From an uncultured Pseudoflavonifractor sp. (GTDB lineage: Bacteria; Bacillota; Clostridia; Oscillospirales; Oscillospiraceae): a stretch of 5,501 nucleotides of DNA. A program made the position numbers and the translations under genes. This document shows, one piece after another, positions 1-5,501 of the stretch (positions within the stretch are counted from its first letter, which is position 1; each line of letters opens with the position of its first letter). Below the pieces are notes generated by a model that ran no database searches, had not been told where the DNA came from, and saw only the letters and a program-made list of their open reading frames with translations. The stretch lies in NCBI GenBank assembly GCA_947565875.1, contig CANOHR010000084.1:1-5501 (forward strand), in the 5' to 3' direction.

Positions 1-61
1 CTGGAAAGTTTAATAAACCAAATGAGGGCGGAAAATCATAGGCGTATACAAAAAGGAATAT

Positions 62-68
62 AAGGAGG
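62..68 (+). promoter_or_regulatory. Ribosome binding site of tatA
   Basis: AAGGAGG is a near-perfect match to the anti-Shine-Dalgarno sequence and lies 10 bases before the ATG at 79. It fixes the start of tatA, a gene short enough to be missed by length-based gene finding. The surrounding bases 1-78 are AT-rich. I see no convincing -35/-10 pair there, so the promoter of the tat pair may lie upstream of the window. Confidence 0.85.
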
Positions 69-78
69 AAATATAACA

Positions 79-255
79 ATGAAGTTTGGTACACCGGAGC
101 TGCTTATCATTCTTTTGGTGGTGATCGTGATCTTTGGACCCACCCAGATCCCCAAGCTGACCAAGATGATCGGGAAGAGCGTGAAGAATCTCCGCGCCGG
201 CATGTCTGAGGATGAGGACGAGGAGAAGAAGGAAAAGGGTAAGACTGAGGAATAA
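79..255 (+). CDS. tatA: Twin-arginine translocase subunit TatA
   Basis: TatA forms the protein-conducting assembly of the twin-arginine (Tat) pathway, which carries folded proteins across the cytoplasmic membrane. The 58-residue product has the family layout: a short polar N-terminus with Glu7 (TPELL), one hydrophobic helix at about residues 8-19, the hinge motif FGPTQIPKL at 19-27, an amphipathic helix at about 26-41 (KLTKMIGKSVKNLRAG), and a charged Glu/Lys tail. It is slightly shorter than most family members because the tail is brief, but nothing is missing. The start follows a strong AAGGAGG. The stop TAA shares its last A with the ATG of tatC (TAATG), so the two are co-transcribed and probably translationally coupled. 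No separate TatB is seen; in Firmicutes with TatA plus TatC only, TatA is known to serve both roles. A TatB or TatE label is less likely given the hinge sequence and short length. Confidence 0.95.
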   Translation: MKFGTPELLIILLVVIVIFGPTQIPKLTKMIGKSVKNLRAGMSEDEDEEKKEKGKTEE

Positions 256-1037
256 TGGGAAAAAAGAAGAAGGAGCCGGAGGGCAAGACCATGGCCCTGT
301 CCGGCCATCTGCGGGAGCTGCGTAACCGGCTGGTGGTATGCGTGGCGTGTTTGGTGCTGGCCTTTTTGGTGAGCCTTTCCTTTGCCTCGGACCTTGTGAG
401 CCTGCTCACCGACATCGGACGGGGATACGGGTACCGGTATGTATACCTCTCCCCCCAGGAGCTGCTGCTGGAGCATTTTTCCGTGTCTCTGGTGGCGGCG
501 GTCTGCGTGAGCCTGCCGGTGATCCTCTATGAGATCTGGGCCTTTGCCAGGCCCGGTCTGGAAAAGAAGGAAAGCGTTTTATCCATTTTGGCTATCTTTT
601 TTGGGCTGATCTGCTTTGTGGGCGGAGTGATCTTTGCCTATAAGCTCATGCTCCCCTTTATGCTGGAGTTCCTCATTGGGATCCGGGCGGGGACGGACAT
701 TACCGCCTCCATCTCAGTCCACAACTACATTTCCTTTCTGCTGACCATCTTTATCATTTTCGGTATGGTCTTTGAGCTTCCGGTGGCCTCGGTGCTGCTG
801 ACCCAACTGGGGCTCATCAAGGTGGAGTGGATGAAGAAGGCCCGGAAGGTGGTCGTTGTGGTCATCTTTATCGTTGCGGCGATCATTACTCCACCGGATA
901 TCGTATCCCAGATCATGGTAGCCATCCCCATGATCCTCCTCTATCAGTTCAGTATCCTGCTGTGCTGGCTACTGATGAAATTCCGCCGGAAAAAGCCGGA
1001 GGATGAGGAAAATGGTGAAAACAAAGAGGAATTATAA
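255..1037 (+). CDS. tatC: Twin-arginine translocase subunit TatC
   Basis: TatC is the membrane receptor that binds the twin-arginine signal peptide and recruits TatA. The product is 260 residues, normal for the family, with six predicted membrane segments at roughly 27-45, 75-97, 108-130, 155-178, 196-212 and 217-240. Hallmarks are visible: the N-terminal signal-binding region HLRELRNRL (18-26) with Glu21, the SPQELLLEHF loop (66-75), the ARPGLEKKE motif (98-106) in which Glu106 matches the second conserved signal-contacting Glu, FELPV (173-177), and TPPDIVSQI (212-220) followed by AIPMILLYQ (223-231). The last is usually LYE; Gln231 is a minor change. The tail is lysine/glutamate rich. I chose the ATG at 255 because it overlaps the tatA stop. 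Met13 is an alternative start that would still keep the conserved region. No strong ribosome site precedes the gene, which fits coupling to tatA. The flavoprotein encoded at 2930-4894 is a plausible client. Confidence 0.97.
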   Translation: MGKKKKEPEGKTMALSGHLRELRNRLVVCVACLVLAFLVSLSFASDLVSLLTDIGRGYGYRYVYLSPQELLLEHFSVSLVAAVCVSLPVILYEIWAFARPGLEKKESVLSILAIFFGLICFVGGVIFAYKLMLPFMLEFLIGIRAGTDITASISVHNYISFLLTIFIIFGMVFELPVASVLLTQLGLIKVEWMKKARKVVVVVIFIVAAIITPPDIVSQIMVAIPMILLYQFSILLCWLLMKFRRKKPEDEENGENKEEL

Positions 1038-1061
1038 AGGGAAAAAATACAGAAGGTATAT

Positions 1062-1111
1062 CAATAGAGCGCCCACGGCAAAGAAAAGTCCTTGCCGTGG
1101 GCGCTCTATTG
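1062..1111. terminator. Perfect 20-bp hairpin after tatC, possible terminator
   Basis: Bases 1062-1081 and 1092-1111 are exact reverse complements (arms begin CAATAGAGCG and end CGCTCTATTG) around a 10-base loop, 24 bases past the tatC stop. The position fits a transcript end or an mRNA 3'-end stabiliser for tatAC. It is not a textbook intrinsic terminator, because GTGGAGGAGC rather than a T-tract follows the stem. On the opposite strand a T-run also appears only after a gap of about 12 bases. A small repeated palindromic element is the alternative. The symmetry is certain; the role is inferred. Confidence 0.5.
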
Positions 1112-1151
1112 TGGAGGAGCGGAAGTCTTAGAAAAAAATTTCCTCGGGCCG

Positions 1152-1180
1152 TTGACAGGAAAAAAGCAGGCGAGTAAAAT
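1152..1180 (+). promoter_or_regulatory. Strong sigma-70/SigA promoter of pyrG
   Basis: TTGACA (1152-1157), a 17-base spacer and TAAAAT (1175-1180) make an almost consensus housekeeping promoter. Transcription should start near 1187-1190, giving a leader of about 60 bases before the pyrG ATG. It separates pyrG transcription from the tat pair and fits a constitutively needed nucleotide enzyme. The start region reads GAGTTTAG and lacks the initial GGGC run used in the CTP-sensitive reiterative-transcription control of pyrG known from Bacillus. Confidence 0.85.
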
Positions 1181-1194
1181 GAGAGTTTAGAAAA

Positions 1195-1222
1195 TCCGGC
1201 GAAGGGGCCGGAAAATGCCGGC
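1195..1222 (+). promoter_or_regulatory. GC-rich pyrG leader with alternative hairpins
   Basis: The leader carries TCCGGC (1195-1200), GCCGGA (1207-1212) and the self-complementary TGCCGGCA (1216-1223). The middle copy can pair either with the first (6 bp, 6-base loop) or with bases 1218-1222 of the last (5 bp, 6-base loop), so the two stems exclude each other. No T-tract follows, so this is not a visible attenuator. The pyrG ribosome site GGAGGG (1237-1242) lies 15 bases downstream, outside either stem. The pairing potential is seen; any regulatory role is speculative. Confidence 0.25.
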
Positions 1223-1249
1223 AACGGGGTCGGAACGGAGGGAAGAGAT

Positions 1250-2848
1250 ATGGCAGTCAAGTACGTTTTTGTCACCGGAGGCGTGGTCTCCGGCCTTGGA
1301 AAGGGGATCGCGGCCGCCTCCCTGGGCCGCCTCCTGAAGGCCAGAGGGTACAAAGTCACCATCCAGAAGTTCGATCCCTACCTCAACATCGATCCCGGTA
1401 CCATGAGCCCCTTTCAGCATGGGGAGGTCTTTGTCACCGAGGATGGGGCGGAGACCGACCTGGATCTGGGCCACTATGAGCGGTTCATTGACGAGAACCT
1501 GACCGTCCACTCCTCGGTGACCTCCGGCAAGGTCTACTGGTCGGTACTGAACCGGGAGCGCAGCGGGGACTATCTGGGAGGGACGGTCCAGGTCATCCCC
1601 CACATTACCGACGAGATCAAAAAGCGGATCTATCTGGCGGGGCAGGAGACAGGGGCCGATGTGGTCATTACCGAGATCGGTGGCACCGTGGGCGACATCG
1701 AGTCCCAGCCTTTTCTGGAGGCCATTCGCCAGGCGGCGGTGGAAGTGGGACGGGAAAACTGTATGTTTCTCCATGTTTCCCTTATTGTAGCCATTCCCGG
1801 AACAGGAGAGTTGAAGAGCAAGCCCACCCAGCACTCGGCCAAGGAACTTCTCAGTTTGGGGATCCAGCCCGACGTGATCCTGTGCCGGTCGGATGAGGAG
1901 ATCCCGGAGGATGTGCGGCGGAAGATATCCCTTTTCTGCAACATTCCCCCCGAGAACGTGATCGCGAATCTTACTGCCCCCATTCTCTACGAGGTCCCCC
2001 TTATGCTGGAGGAGGAAGGACTGGGCCATGTGGCCTGTAAGCGGTTGGGACTGGAGGACCGGGAGCCGGAGCTGGAGCGGTGGCGCTCCACGGTGGAACG
2101 GGCCAAGACCGCCCAAAAGCATGTGAGGATCGCCATGGTAGGGAAGTATATGCAGCTTCATGACGCCTATCTTTCGGTGGCGGAGGCCCTTCACCACGGG
2201 GGGATCGAAAACGACGTGATGGTGGATATCGACTGGGTAGACTCCGAGCAGGTCAGCGATGAGAACGCGACCGGGGTCCTGGGAGGCTGTGACGGGATCC
2301 TGGTCCCCGGTGGCTTTGGAGAGCGGGGGGTGGAGGGGATGATCTCCGCCATCCGCTATGCCAGGGAGCGTAAAGTGCCCTATTTCGGGATATGCCTGGG
2401 AATGCAGATGGCGGTGGTGGAATTTGCACGGCACAGGGCGGGGATGACCGACGCCCACTCCACCGAACTGTGCGATCATACCGACCATCCGGTCATTGAT
2501 CTGATGCCGGACCAGCGGGGGATCACCGCCAAGGGGGGGACCATGCGTTTGGGGGCTTATCCCTGCCGGATAACAGAGGAGGGGGCCAGGCTTCGCTTGG
2601 CCTATGGCATGGAGGAGATCCGGGAGAGGCACCGTCACCGCTATGAGTTCAATAACGAATACCGCCAGGCTTTGACAGAAGCGGGGCTCAAGCTGGCGGG
2701 GCTGTCCCCCGACGGGCGGCTGGTGGAGGCGGTGGAGCTTGCCGACCATCCCTGGTTCGTGGGAGTCCAGTTTCACCCGGAATTCAAGTCCCGCCCCAAC
2801 AAGGCCCACCCCCTTTTTCGGGATTTTATTGCCGCGGCGAAGGGATAA
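1250..2848 (+). CDS. pyrG: CTP synthase (glutamine hydrolysing)
   Basis: This enzyme makes CTP from UTP, ATP and glutamine, the last step of de novo pyrimidine nucleotide synthesis in the cytoplasm. The 532-residue product is full length for the family. The N-terminal synthetase domain (about 1-265) opens with VFVTGGVVSGLGKG (6-19), including the nucleotide-loop Lys18 and Lys40. It then shows the UTP/Mg region TEDGAETDLDLGHYERF (63-79) and ITEIGGTVGDIES (140-152). The C-terminal class I glutamine amidotransferase domain (about 291-530) has the oxyanion loop PGGFGERG (353-360), nucleophile Cys382 in GICLGMQ, and His509/Glu511 in FHPEF. The TMRLG motif (431-435) is also present. All catalytic residues are intact. 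The ATG lies 7 bases after GGAGGG (1237-1242). The gene has its own promoter and terminator, so it is probably monocistronic. There is no sign of transfer or damage. Confidence 0.98.
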   Translation: MAVKYVFVTGGVVSGLGKGIAAASLGRLLKARGYKVTIQKFDPYLNIDPGTMSPFQHGEVFVTEDGAETDLDLGHYERFIDENLTVHSSVTSGKVYWSVLNRERSGDYLGGTVQVIPHITDEIKKRIYLAGQETGADVVITEIGGTVGDIESQPFLEAIRQAAVEVGRENCMFLHVSLIVAIPGTGELKSKPTQHSAKELLSLGIQPDVILCRSDEEIPEDVRRKISLFCNIPPENVIANLTAPILYEVPLMLEEEGLGHVACKRLGLEDREPELERWRSTVERAKTAQKHVRIAMVGKYMQLHDAYLSVAEALHHGGIENDVMVDIDWVDSEQVSDENATGVLGGCDGILVPGGFGERGVEGMISAIRYARERKVPYFGICLGMQMAVVEFARHRAGMTDAHSTELCDHTDHPVIDLMPDQRGITAKGGTMRLGAYPCRITEEGARLRLAYGMEEIRERHRHRYEFNNEYRQALTEAGLKLAGLSPDGRLVEAVELADHPWFVGVQFHPEFKSRPNKAHPLFRDFIAAAKG

Positions 2849-2874
2849 ATTTCCATTTCACCGCGTAGGGATCA

Positions 2875-2917
2875 AAAAGGACCTCCGCCCAAGCATAAGC
2901 CGGGCGGAGGTCCTTTT
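2875..2917. terminator. Bidirectional intrinsic terminator between pyrG and the flavoprotein gene
   Basis: A 16-bp perfect stem (2875-2890 with 2902-2917; GC core GGACCTCCGCCC) encloses an 11-base loop. It begins with AAAAA and ends with TTTT, so it gives a stem plus U-run read from either side. It lies 26 bases after the pyrG stop and 12 bases after the stop of the converging minus-strand gene, and so serves both. Confidence 0.92.
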
Positions 2918-2929
2918 GCGGGATATCAA

Positions 2930-4894
2930 TTATTTTACAAACATCTTTTTCAGTGCGTCGGTCATGGCGTTGGAATCCAAAGTGGCGCCGGAGATGGCGT
3001 CCACCTCCACCGTCTGGCCGGACATGACTTCGTTGAAGAAGGAGCTCAGCTGCTCGTCGGTCATAAACATGTTGTCACGACCACTGGTAATGGACATATC
3101 GGTGATCTTGCCCCCCGCAACGTCTACCTTCAGGGTAAATTCACCGTGGTTGCCCTTGATAAGCTGCTCATAGCTTCCATCAGGCTTGTCGGCAATATTG
3201 TATTCCTCCACCTTCATAATGAGGGGAGAGGCCACACTGGAGCGGCCGCCAAAGGCGGTGTCCGCCGCGCTCCGGCCGGTGGCAATGGCCTCGGCCAGGA
3301 ACATGCCGTTCTGGTAGAGGTTGGAGACATAGGAGCCCAGCTCGCCGGCCTCATAGAGGTTGGGGATCACGGAGCCATCCCAGCGCAGGACCTGGGCCTT
3401 GGTGTTCCGCTCGGCGCCGCCGGTGGTGCCCACCAGGGCGGGGGCGATGCCCACGGCGTAGAAGGGAGCGGTGTCGATGGGACTCATCTTCTCCGCACTC
3501 CGGCCGTACTCGGTATCCTTGCCCGCCTTGGCCATGGCGTTATACTTGTCAATGGTGGCCTTCAGGGCGGCAGGATCCCGGCCCAGCTTTTCCGCCAGCT
3601 CCTCGATGGTGTCCGCCTTGATGATCCAGCCCTTTTCCAGTTCCACGCTGTTGTCGTCGGACCACTGATAGCCCTCTGTGGTGATGGGCCAGCTCAGCCA
3701 CTTGGTGACGATGGGTCCGGCGGTGCGGGTCTTTTCATCAAAGATCAGGCTGACAGGAAGCACCCGCTCATGGATCAGGTCCATGTAATGGCCATGCTCC
3801 TTAAACTTCATGTGCTGGCGGTGATAGGCGCCGGTCTCATCATAGAAGCGGGTATTGTCGGCGGCCACTTCGATCCAGGAGGTGCCCACCATGGAGAAGT
3901 TGCGCATGAAGGCGGCCTCAAAATCAGGCACCTTGATCCCCAGCCAGAAGCCGCCGGACTGAGTCTGGTTCTTCATGTGCCAGATCTTGGCTCCGGCGGC
4001 CATCAAAACCTGAATGGCGTCTCCGGTGTCGCCGGGAGTGCCGCCGGTATAGACCTGGTCCATACCGTGGAAGTCCCGCTGCATCTCCAGGTTGTTTTCA
4101 TAGCCGCCGCAGGCCAGGACTACGCCCTTGCCGGAGCCGATGGTAAACTCCTTGCCGTCCTTGTCGGTAGCTACGATACCCAGGACCTTGCCTGTCTCAT
4201 CCTGAATGAGGGACTTGAAGGCGGTCTCAAAACAAAGCTCAATGTTGTTCCGGGCACGGACGGCCTTGTCAAAGCCATGCCACACGCCGCCGTTTTCAAA
4301 GGTCGTTCCCTTCTTACGGACATGGGAGGAGCAGCCGGAGAAGCTGGCACCGTCCAGGTCGGGGAACTCGGTGACCAGAGAGCCCCAGTTGATGGGGCCG
4401 CCGCCTACGTAACCGAACTCATAATCCACCTTTTCCACGGTGCCCTGGATCCACTCGCCCTGCTCGGCAAACTCCTTCACCAGGTAGTCCAGATACTCGT
4501 CCTTGATGGGGTTGGGCTGAGAGCAGGCGTAGAGATACCGACGGAAGGTATCCAGATCGTCGGGATTGGGCAGGATCACCGTCTGGCCCGAGGCGATGGA
4601 GTTGCCTCCGGCCAGGGTCTCAGGCATCTTTTCCAGTACGCAGATCTTGGCGTTGGGATCGATGTCGCTGGCCTCCAGGGCGGCGGCCTCTCCGGCCAGG
4701 CCGTACCCTACGATGAGGAAATCCACTTCCTTATCAAAGGTGGGCACAACGGTGGGGACGGGGGCGGCGGAGGGAGCAGGGCTGTCCTCCGGCTTGGCGG
4801 CGCAGGAGGCCAGCAGTCCGGCGGCAGCCAGACTGGCGGTACCGGCTACGCTCCCCTTCAGGAACTGACGGCGGGAAAGCTTTTTCTCTTCCAT
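2930..4894 (-). CDS. Tat-exported FAD/FMN flavoprotein reductase lipoprotein, substrate unknown
   Basis: This is a probable extracytoplasmic reductase that passes electrons from an FMN domain to a small organic acceptor through FAD. The 654-residue product starts with a Tat signal, SRRQFLK (7-13), and a hydrophobic stretch ending in the lipobox LASC with Cys31, so it should be lipid-anchored outside the membrane. A Pro/Ala/Ser linker (32-53) follows. The FAD_binding_2 body (about 57-545) shows the dinucleotide motif GYGLAG (63-68), ACGGYENN (261-268), TGDA (290-293), TTGGAERNTKAQ (490-501) and EAGELGS (515-521). The FMN_bind domain (about 575-652) contains DAISGATLDS (632-641), the ApbE flavinylation motif, with Thr638 the expected FMN-linked residue. 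No CXXCH haem motif is present. Arg and His residues typical of fumarate reductases appear replaced, so fumarate is unlikely. The ATG follows AAGGAGAG (4901-4908). A divergent LysR gene probably controls it. Confidence 0.93.
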   Translation of the reverse strand: MEEKKLSRRQFLKGSVAGTASLAAAGLLASCAAKPEDSPAPSAAPVPTVVPTFDKEVDFLIVGYGLAGEAAALEASDIDPNAKICVLEKMPETLAGGNSIASGQTVILPNPDDLDTFRRYLYACSQPNPIKDEYLDYLVKEFAEQGEWIQGTVEKVDYEFGYVGGGPINWGSLVTEFPDLDGASFSGCSSHVRKKGTTFENGGVWHGFDKAVRARNNIELCFETAFKSLIQDETGKVLGIVATDKDGKEFTIGSGKGVVLACGGYENNLEMQRDFHGMDQVYTGGTPGDTGDAIQVLMAAGAKIWHMKNQTQSGGFWLGIKVPDFEAAFMRNFSMVGTSWIEVAADNTRFYDETGAYHRQHMKFKEHGHYMDLIHERVLPVSLIFDEKTRTAGPIVTKWLSWPITTEGYQWSDDNSVELEKGWIIKADTIEELAEKLGRDPAALKATIDKYNAMAKAGKDTEYGRSAEKMSPIDTAPFYAVGIAPALVGTTGGAERNTKAQVLRWDGSVIPNLYEAGELGSYVSNLYQNGMFLAEAIATGRSAADTAFGGRSSVASPLIMKVEEYNIADKPDGSYEQLIKGNHGEFTLKVDVAGGKITDMSITSGRDNMFMTDEQLSSFFNEVMSGQTVEVDAISGATLDSNAMTDALKKMFVK

Positions 4895-4936
4895 TCCAAT
4901 CTCTCCTTTTTACTTTTTTGGGGTTTTGCTAAGACC

Positions 4937-4966
4937 ATTGTATCAGGTTTGTGATTTGACAAACAA
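4937..4966 (-). promoter_or_regulatory. Promoter of the flavoprotein gene
   Basis: Read on the minus strand, TTGTTT (4966-4961), an 18-base spacer and TACAAT (4942-4937) form a promoter. It is strengthened by TG one base before the -10 (TGATACAAT, an extended -10). Transcription would start near 4930, leaving a leader of about 36 bases with the ribosome site AAGGAGAG. The modest -35 suits an activator-dependent promoter. Its -35 shares base 4961 with the -35 of the opposing LysR promoter. Confidence 0.6.
4947..4964. promoter_or_regulatory. Candidate LysR operator dyad over both -35 boxes
   Basis: GTTTGT (4947-4952) and ACAAAC (4959-4964) are inverted copies 6 bases apart. They cover the -35 of the LysR promoter and most of the -35 of the flavoprotein promoter. 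A looser outer pair, AGACCA (4932-4937) and TGGTCT (4968-4973), flanks it. LysR regulators typically bind such dyads between divergent genes. The even spacing does not match a strict T-N11-A box, so the exact site is uncertain. Confidence 0.4.
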
Positions 4967-4985
4967 TTGGTCTATTTGATATAAT
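4956..4985 (+). promoter_or_regulatory. Promoter of the LysR-family regulator gene
   Basis: TTGACA (4956-4961) and TATAAT (4980-4985) are both exact consensus hexamers, separated by 18 bases, one more than optimal. Transcription should start near 4991-4993, inside the AT-rich palindrome at 4984-5004, and give a leader of about 90 bases before the start at 5085. The overlap with the dyad at 4947-4964 would allow the regulator to repress its own gene, as LysR proteins often do. Confidence 0.8.
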
Positions 4986-5004
4986 GATAAAAAATTTTTA
5001 TCAT
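4984..5004. repeat. Perfect AT-rich palindrome at the LysR transcription start
   Basis: ATGATAAAAA (4984-4993) and TTTTTATCAT (4995-5004) are exact inverted copies around a single central A. The left arm overlaps the last two bases of the -10 box and the right arm covers the predicted transcription start. Such a site could be an operator for autorepression or for another regulator. The A-tract/T-tract make-up could also simply bend DNA or ease melting. Confidence 0.5.
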
Positions 5005-5018
5005 AAGAGAGGAAAGAG

Positions 5019-5062
5019 CCTTTTCCAGGCGGTTTGTATGGGATGACCGGGCCGGGAAAAGG
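5019..5062 (+). repeat. Inverted repeat in the LysR mRNA leader
   Basis: CCTTTTCC (5019-5026) and GGAAAAGG (5055-5062) are exact inverted copies around a 28-base loop. In RNA this would form an 8-bp stem ending 8 bases before the GGGGGGAG stretch (5071-5078) that serves as ribosome site. It could modulate translation, but the large loop makes it weak. Confidence 0.25.
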
Positions 5063-5084
5063 GGAAAGAAGGGGGGAGCAGGGG

Positions 5085-5501
5085 ATGAATACCATGCAGA
5101 TCGCCTGTTTTTTGGAGGTGGGCCATCACCTGAATTTTGCCCGGGCGGCGGAGACGCTGTATATTTCCCAGCCTGTGGTAAGCTATCAGATCAAGTCCAT
5201 GGAGGAGGAACTGGGGATCAAGCTGTTTACCCGCAGCAACCGCTCCGTGGCCCTTACAGAGGCGGGGACCTATCTCTATACCAGGCTGGGCTCCATCAGC
5301 CGTCAGCTGGGGGAGGCGGTATCGGTGGCAAAGGCCATTCAGGACCGGGAGAGGTCCATTATTCTGCTTTTGGTCCGTCGGCTTACCGACTACTCCAGCC
5401 TGACCCAGACCATCAAGAAATTTTCCGAAAGCCACCCCTCTACCCAGGTGGATATTTTTCCTCAGAGCAACGAGGGGACCTGCAAGCTGCTTCTGGGGGG
5501 A
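5085..5501 (+). CDS. LysR-family transcriptional regulator, 3' end outside the window
   Basis: The first 139 residues of a DNA-binding regulator are visible, about half of the usual 290-310, with an open frame to the window edge. The N-terminal winged helix-turn-helix is clear: FLEVGHHLNFARAAETL (9-25), the recognition helix ISQPVVSYQIK (27-37), EEELGIKLFTR (40-50) and LTEAG (57-61). A linker helix follows to about residue 90, then the start of the effector-binding domain (from about 92). The ATG at 5085 gives the standard LysR start (MNTMQIACFLEV) and lies 6 bases after GGAG in a G-rich ribosome site. An in-frame ATG at 5043 would add 14 residues that run through that ribosome site, so it is less likely. 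The gene is divergent from the flavoprotein gene and shares its promoter region, the classic arrangement of a LysR regulator and its target. The inducer is unknown. Confidence 0.93.
   Translation, partial: MNTMQIACFLEVGHHLNFARAAETLYISQPVVSYQIKSMEEELGIKLFTRSNRSVALTEAGTYLYTRLGSISRQLGEAVSVAKAIQDRERSIILLLVRRLTDYSSLTQTIKKFSESHPSTQVDIFPQSNEGTCKLLLGG

Noticed and set aside
1..63. Open frame from the window edge to TAA at 61-63, possible tail of an upstream gene
   Set aside because: Only 20 codons, with three ATA codons and AT-rich composition unlike the GC-ending codons of the real genes here. No recognisable sequence; more likely intergenic.
1187..2809. 540-codon open frame antisense to pyrG
   Set aside because: The product is Pro/His/Leu/Gly-rich low-complexity sequence with no domain, and no ribosome site was seen. 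It is a by-product of GC-biased codons in the intact pyrG gene on the other strand.
3146..4954. 602-codon open frame antisense to the flavoprotein gene
   Set aside because: Gly/Val/His/Leu-rich translation without recognisable motifs. It lies opposite a gene with clear signal peptide, FAD and FMN motifs, so it is a shadow frame.
5038..5046. ATG-GGA-TGA mini-frame in the LysR leader
   Set aside because: One sense codon after ATG and no ribosome site in front of it; expected by chance.
5043..5084. Upstream in-frame ATG extending the LysR protein by 14 residues
   Set aside because: The extension (MTGPGKGERRGEQG) is unlike LysR N-termini and runs through the G-rich ribosome site that serves the ATG at 5085.
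1..5501. CRISPR arrays, tRNA or rRNA genes, insertion sequences, phage or toxin-antitoxin genes
   Set aside because: No spaced direct repeats, tRNA-like cloverleaf, transposase motifs or small gene pairs of that kind were seen on either strand.

Overview
The window looks like chromosomal DNA from a GC-rich anaerobic Firmicute, probably a gut Clostridia member of the Oscillospiraceae type (Flavonifractor, Oscillibacter and relatives). This rests on strong AGGAGG-type ribosome sites, G/C-ending codons, the Firmicute form of TatA (FGPTQIPKL) with no TatB, and a Tat-exported flavin reductase of the sort such anaerobes carry in many copies. The genus is an inference from style, not from a marker gene.

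Layout, left to right. Bases 79-1037 (+) hold a compact tatA-tatC pair whose stop and start codons overlap: a minimal two-gene twin-arginine export system. A perfect 20-bp hairpin follows (1062-1111). A very strong sigma-70 type promoter (1152-1180) and a short GC-rich leader then drive pyrG, CTP synthase (1250-2848, +). pyrG meets a converging gene at a shared bidirectional terminator (2875-2917). The converging gene (2930-4894, -) encodes a 654-residue Tat-exported lipoprotein with an FAD_binding_2 reductase body and a C-terminal FMN_bind domain, which carries the sequence for covalent FMN attachment. The 190-bp gap at 4895-5084 holds two back-to-back promoters whose -35 boxes touch, with dyads over and next to them. 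The window ends inside a divergent LysR-family regulator (5085 to beyond 5501, +).

How the genes fit together. TatA and TatC move folded, cofactor-loaded proteins across the membrane. The flavoprotein has a clear twin-arginine signal (SRRQFLK) and a lipobox, so it is a likely client: folded with FAD inside, exported, lipid-anchored outside, then flavinylated with FMN. The LysR gene is placed and wired as its dedicated regulator, probably responding to the electron acceptor or a related compound. The substrate is unknown. By eye, the catalytic Arg and His positions typical of fumarate and urocanate reductases are replaced. pyrG is a housekeeping gene with no evident link to the other genes.

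No wholly new type of system is visible. The best lead is the orphan exported flavin reductase with its own LysR regulator. Coding, signal-peptide and terminator calls are firm; operator and leader-structure calls are inferences from symmetry.
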